Below the pieces are notes generated by a model. The model was not told where the DNA came from, made no database searches, and saw nothing but the letters and a program-made list of their open reading frames with translations. A program made the position numbers and the translations under genes. A stretch of DNA of 64,000 nt, from NCBI RefSeq assembly GCF_049670895.1, contig NZ_CP187170.1; one strand, given 5' to 3'. Below, piece after piece: positions 62,955-64,000 of this stretch. Source of the DNA: Pasteurella sp049670895 (GTDB taxonomy: Bacteria > Pseudomonadota > Gammaproteobacteria > Enterobacterales > Pasteurellaceae). How positions within the stretch are numbered: the stretch's first letter is position 1; each line of letters opens with the position of its first letter.

Positions 62955-63839
62955 ATGAACTTTATGTACTATTTTATCCTTGCTTTTGGGGTGTTTTTAT
63001 TACTTTACACCTCAAAGGGATGGGTGAGAACACGTAAAAAAATTAATGAACATGAAACATCATTTAAGAAAAGCACTTCCATTCTTTCCTCAATAAAGAA
63101 AAAAGCTATTTTATGGCAGTATTATTTTGTTGCTGGAGATAAAAAGAAGTTATTACGTAATATTATTCTGAGTTTTCTCGTGTTTCTCGCATTGTTTTAT
63201 ATCAATGTGTTTTATATCCGTCTACCAAGATGGCAATTTATCTTACTCTTTATTGTTATCTTTGTCTTACTTGTGTGGAAAATAGGTGAACGCCGAAATC
63301 AAAAAATGTTTAATGCGATGTTCCCTGAAGTGATTCAAATTTTGACGGCAGCAGCCAGTTCTGGTGCGGGTTTATTACAAGCATTAGAACGTTGCGGGCG
63401 AGATTTAACAGGGCAATTGGGTGAGGAATTTAAAATCATTCATAAAAGACTCGCTATCGGTGAAGACCCTGTTACGGTGTTTGAAGACAGTTATAGCCGT
63501 TATCCTTATAAAGAATTTTACTTTTTTATCACGATTATTCGTACCAACCTTTCTAAAGGTGGACAAATCCGTGAAGTGATTTCTCGTTTAGGTCGAATTA
63601 TTGCAGATGCAAAGAAAATGGAACAGAAAAAACGTGCGATGACCTCAGAAGCTCGTATGTCTGCCATGATTGTAGCTTCTTTCCCGATCGGTTTTTTCTT
63701 ATTCATGCAATTTACGATGCCAGAAAACTTTGATTTTTTAATTAATGATCCTTCAGGGCGTTATGTTTTATATTATGTTTTTGGTAGTGAATTGATTGGG
63801 ATGTTAATTATCTGGTGGCTGATGAGGAAATCGACATGA
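62955..63839 (+). CDS. tadB: Flp pilus inner-membrane platform protein TadB
   Basis: T2SS GspF-family membrane protein (294 aa). Two N-terminal helices, a cytoplasmic GspF-like domain (QILTAAASSGAGLLQALERCG at about 130) and two C-terminal helices. Starts at the base after the tadA stop; its own stop overlaps tadC by 4 bases. Confidence 0.94.
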   Translation: MNFMYYFILAFGVFLLLYTSKGWVRTRKKINEHETSFKKSTSILSSIKKKAILWQYYFVAGDKKKLLRNIILSFLVFLALFYINVFYIRLPRWQFILLFIVIFVLLVWKIGERRNQKMFNAMFPEVIQILTAAASSGAGLLQALERCGRDLTGQLGEEFKIIHKRLAIGEDPVTVFEDSYSRYPYKEFYFFITIIRTNLSKGGQIREVISRLGRIIADAKKMEQKKRAMTSEARMSAMIVASFPIGFFLFMQFTMPENFDFLINDPSGRYVLYYVFGSELIGMLIIWWLMRKST

Positions 63840-64000
63840 CATTGAAAATATTTCTCATTTATCTCTTATTGATTATTTTTGGTTTTGTCGTGCTATTCTT
63901 TGCGTTTTCGCATAAAAAGAAATTAGAAAGAGGCAGAGAAGTTCTTGCTGGCGAAAGACCAAAAGATAAAAGCAGTGATGAGGTTCAGAAAGGAAAAAGT
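63836..64000 (+). CDS. tadC: Flp pilus platform protein TadC (partial, C-terminus off the right edge)
   Basis: The first 55 codons of tadC. ATG 63836 overlaps the tadB stop (ATGA), and the frame stays open to base 64000. One N-terminal helix (FLIYLLLIIFGFVVLFFAF) is followed by a charged segment, as in TadC, the partner of TadB. Assigned from position and helix layout; most of the GspF domain lies outside the window. Confidence 0.85.
   Translation, partial: MTLKIFLIYLLLIIFGFVVLFFAFSHKKKLERGREVLAGERPKDKSSDEVQKGKS

Noticed and set aside
1..64000. CRISPR arrays, prophage, insertion sequences or a replication origin
   Set aside because: I looked for regularly spaced repeats, transposase or integrase motifs and DnaA-box clusters and saw none; the dispersed repeats are uptake signals.

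Overview
The window comes from a member of the Pasteurellaceae. The 9-bp Hin-type DNA uptake signal AAGTGCGGT (either strand) occurs in at least 34 exact copies by eye, the DNA is AT-rich, and gene content and order match that family: a complete-looking flp-tad pilus operon start, the msbA-lpxK-kdsB block, a heme receptor with a heme ABC importer, rec2/comEC, and a tmRNA tag of ANDEQYALAA. The USS type points to the Haemophilus/Pasteurella/Aggregatibacter/Avibacterium side of the family rather than the Actinobacillus pleuropneumoniae side. I cannot name the species. There is no sign of prophage, insertion sequence, integron or CRISPR. This is ordinary chromosome with some accessory loci.

Layout. 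1-1404: parE (cut by the left edge). 1.6-4.1 kb: carboxynorspermidine decarboxylase and dehydrogenase, a spermidine-type polyamine route. 4.4-5.9 kb: a methyltransferase with a regulatory domain. 6.0-9.0 kb: glnE. 9.1-12.5 kb: TPP riboswitch and thiBPQ. 12.6-13.6 kb: bioB. 13.7-14.1 kb: tmRNA. 14.2-20.9 kb: a metal island with modE, a ZnuD-like zinc receptor and modABC. 21.2-22.6 kb: a YdgA-family protein. 22.9-27.1 kb: dnaK and dnaJ, separated by two small unrelated genes. 27.3-32.5 kb: heme-type TonB receptor plus hmuTUV, each with a Fur-box-like site. 32.7-34.7 kb: nagBA. 34.8-36.1 kb: purU and hns. 36.3-38.1 kb: lysine riboswitch and an NhaC-family lysine transporter. 38.4-40.6 kb: ilvIH. 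41.3-42.2 kb: cra. 42.3-43.0 kb: SanA-family protein. 43.0-44.2 kb: MetJ boxes and metX. 44.3-46.9 kb: dksA-pcnB-folK. 47.1-53.4 kb: comEC-msbA-lpxK-ycaR-kdsB. 53.5-56.3 kb: uvrC-pgsA-tRNA-Gly-tRNA-Leu. 56.8-64.0 kb: flp1-flp2-tadV-rcpCAB-tadZAB and the start of tadC, running off the right edge.

How the genes work together. Several units pair a nutrient-sensing element with its importer: TPP riboswitch with thiBPQ, lysine riboswitch with a lysine permease, Fur-like sites with heme uptake, ModE with molybdate uptake, MetJ boxes with metX. The tad operon encodes the adhesive Flp fibril and its assembly machine. comEC together with the dense USS set reflects natural competence. Many genes end in paired inverted USSs that double as transcription terminators.

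The most interesting observations are: a 2-bp frame break at the extreme C-terminus of the heme receptor, with the lost terminal beta-strand (LEVRF) still present in another frame; a His-rich ZnuD-like receptor inside the mod locus, sharing an upstream motif with modA; a 31-bp near-identical tail ending both lpxK and kdsB, apparently imposed by an extended USS; a compensated USS pair after znuD; and a gene-free 667-bp stretch after ilvH with long nested inverted repeats. I did not find a clearly undescribed biological system.
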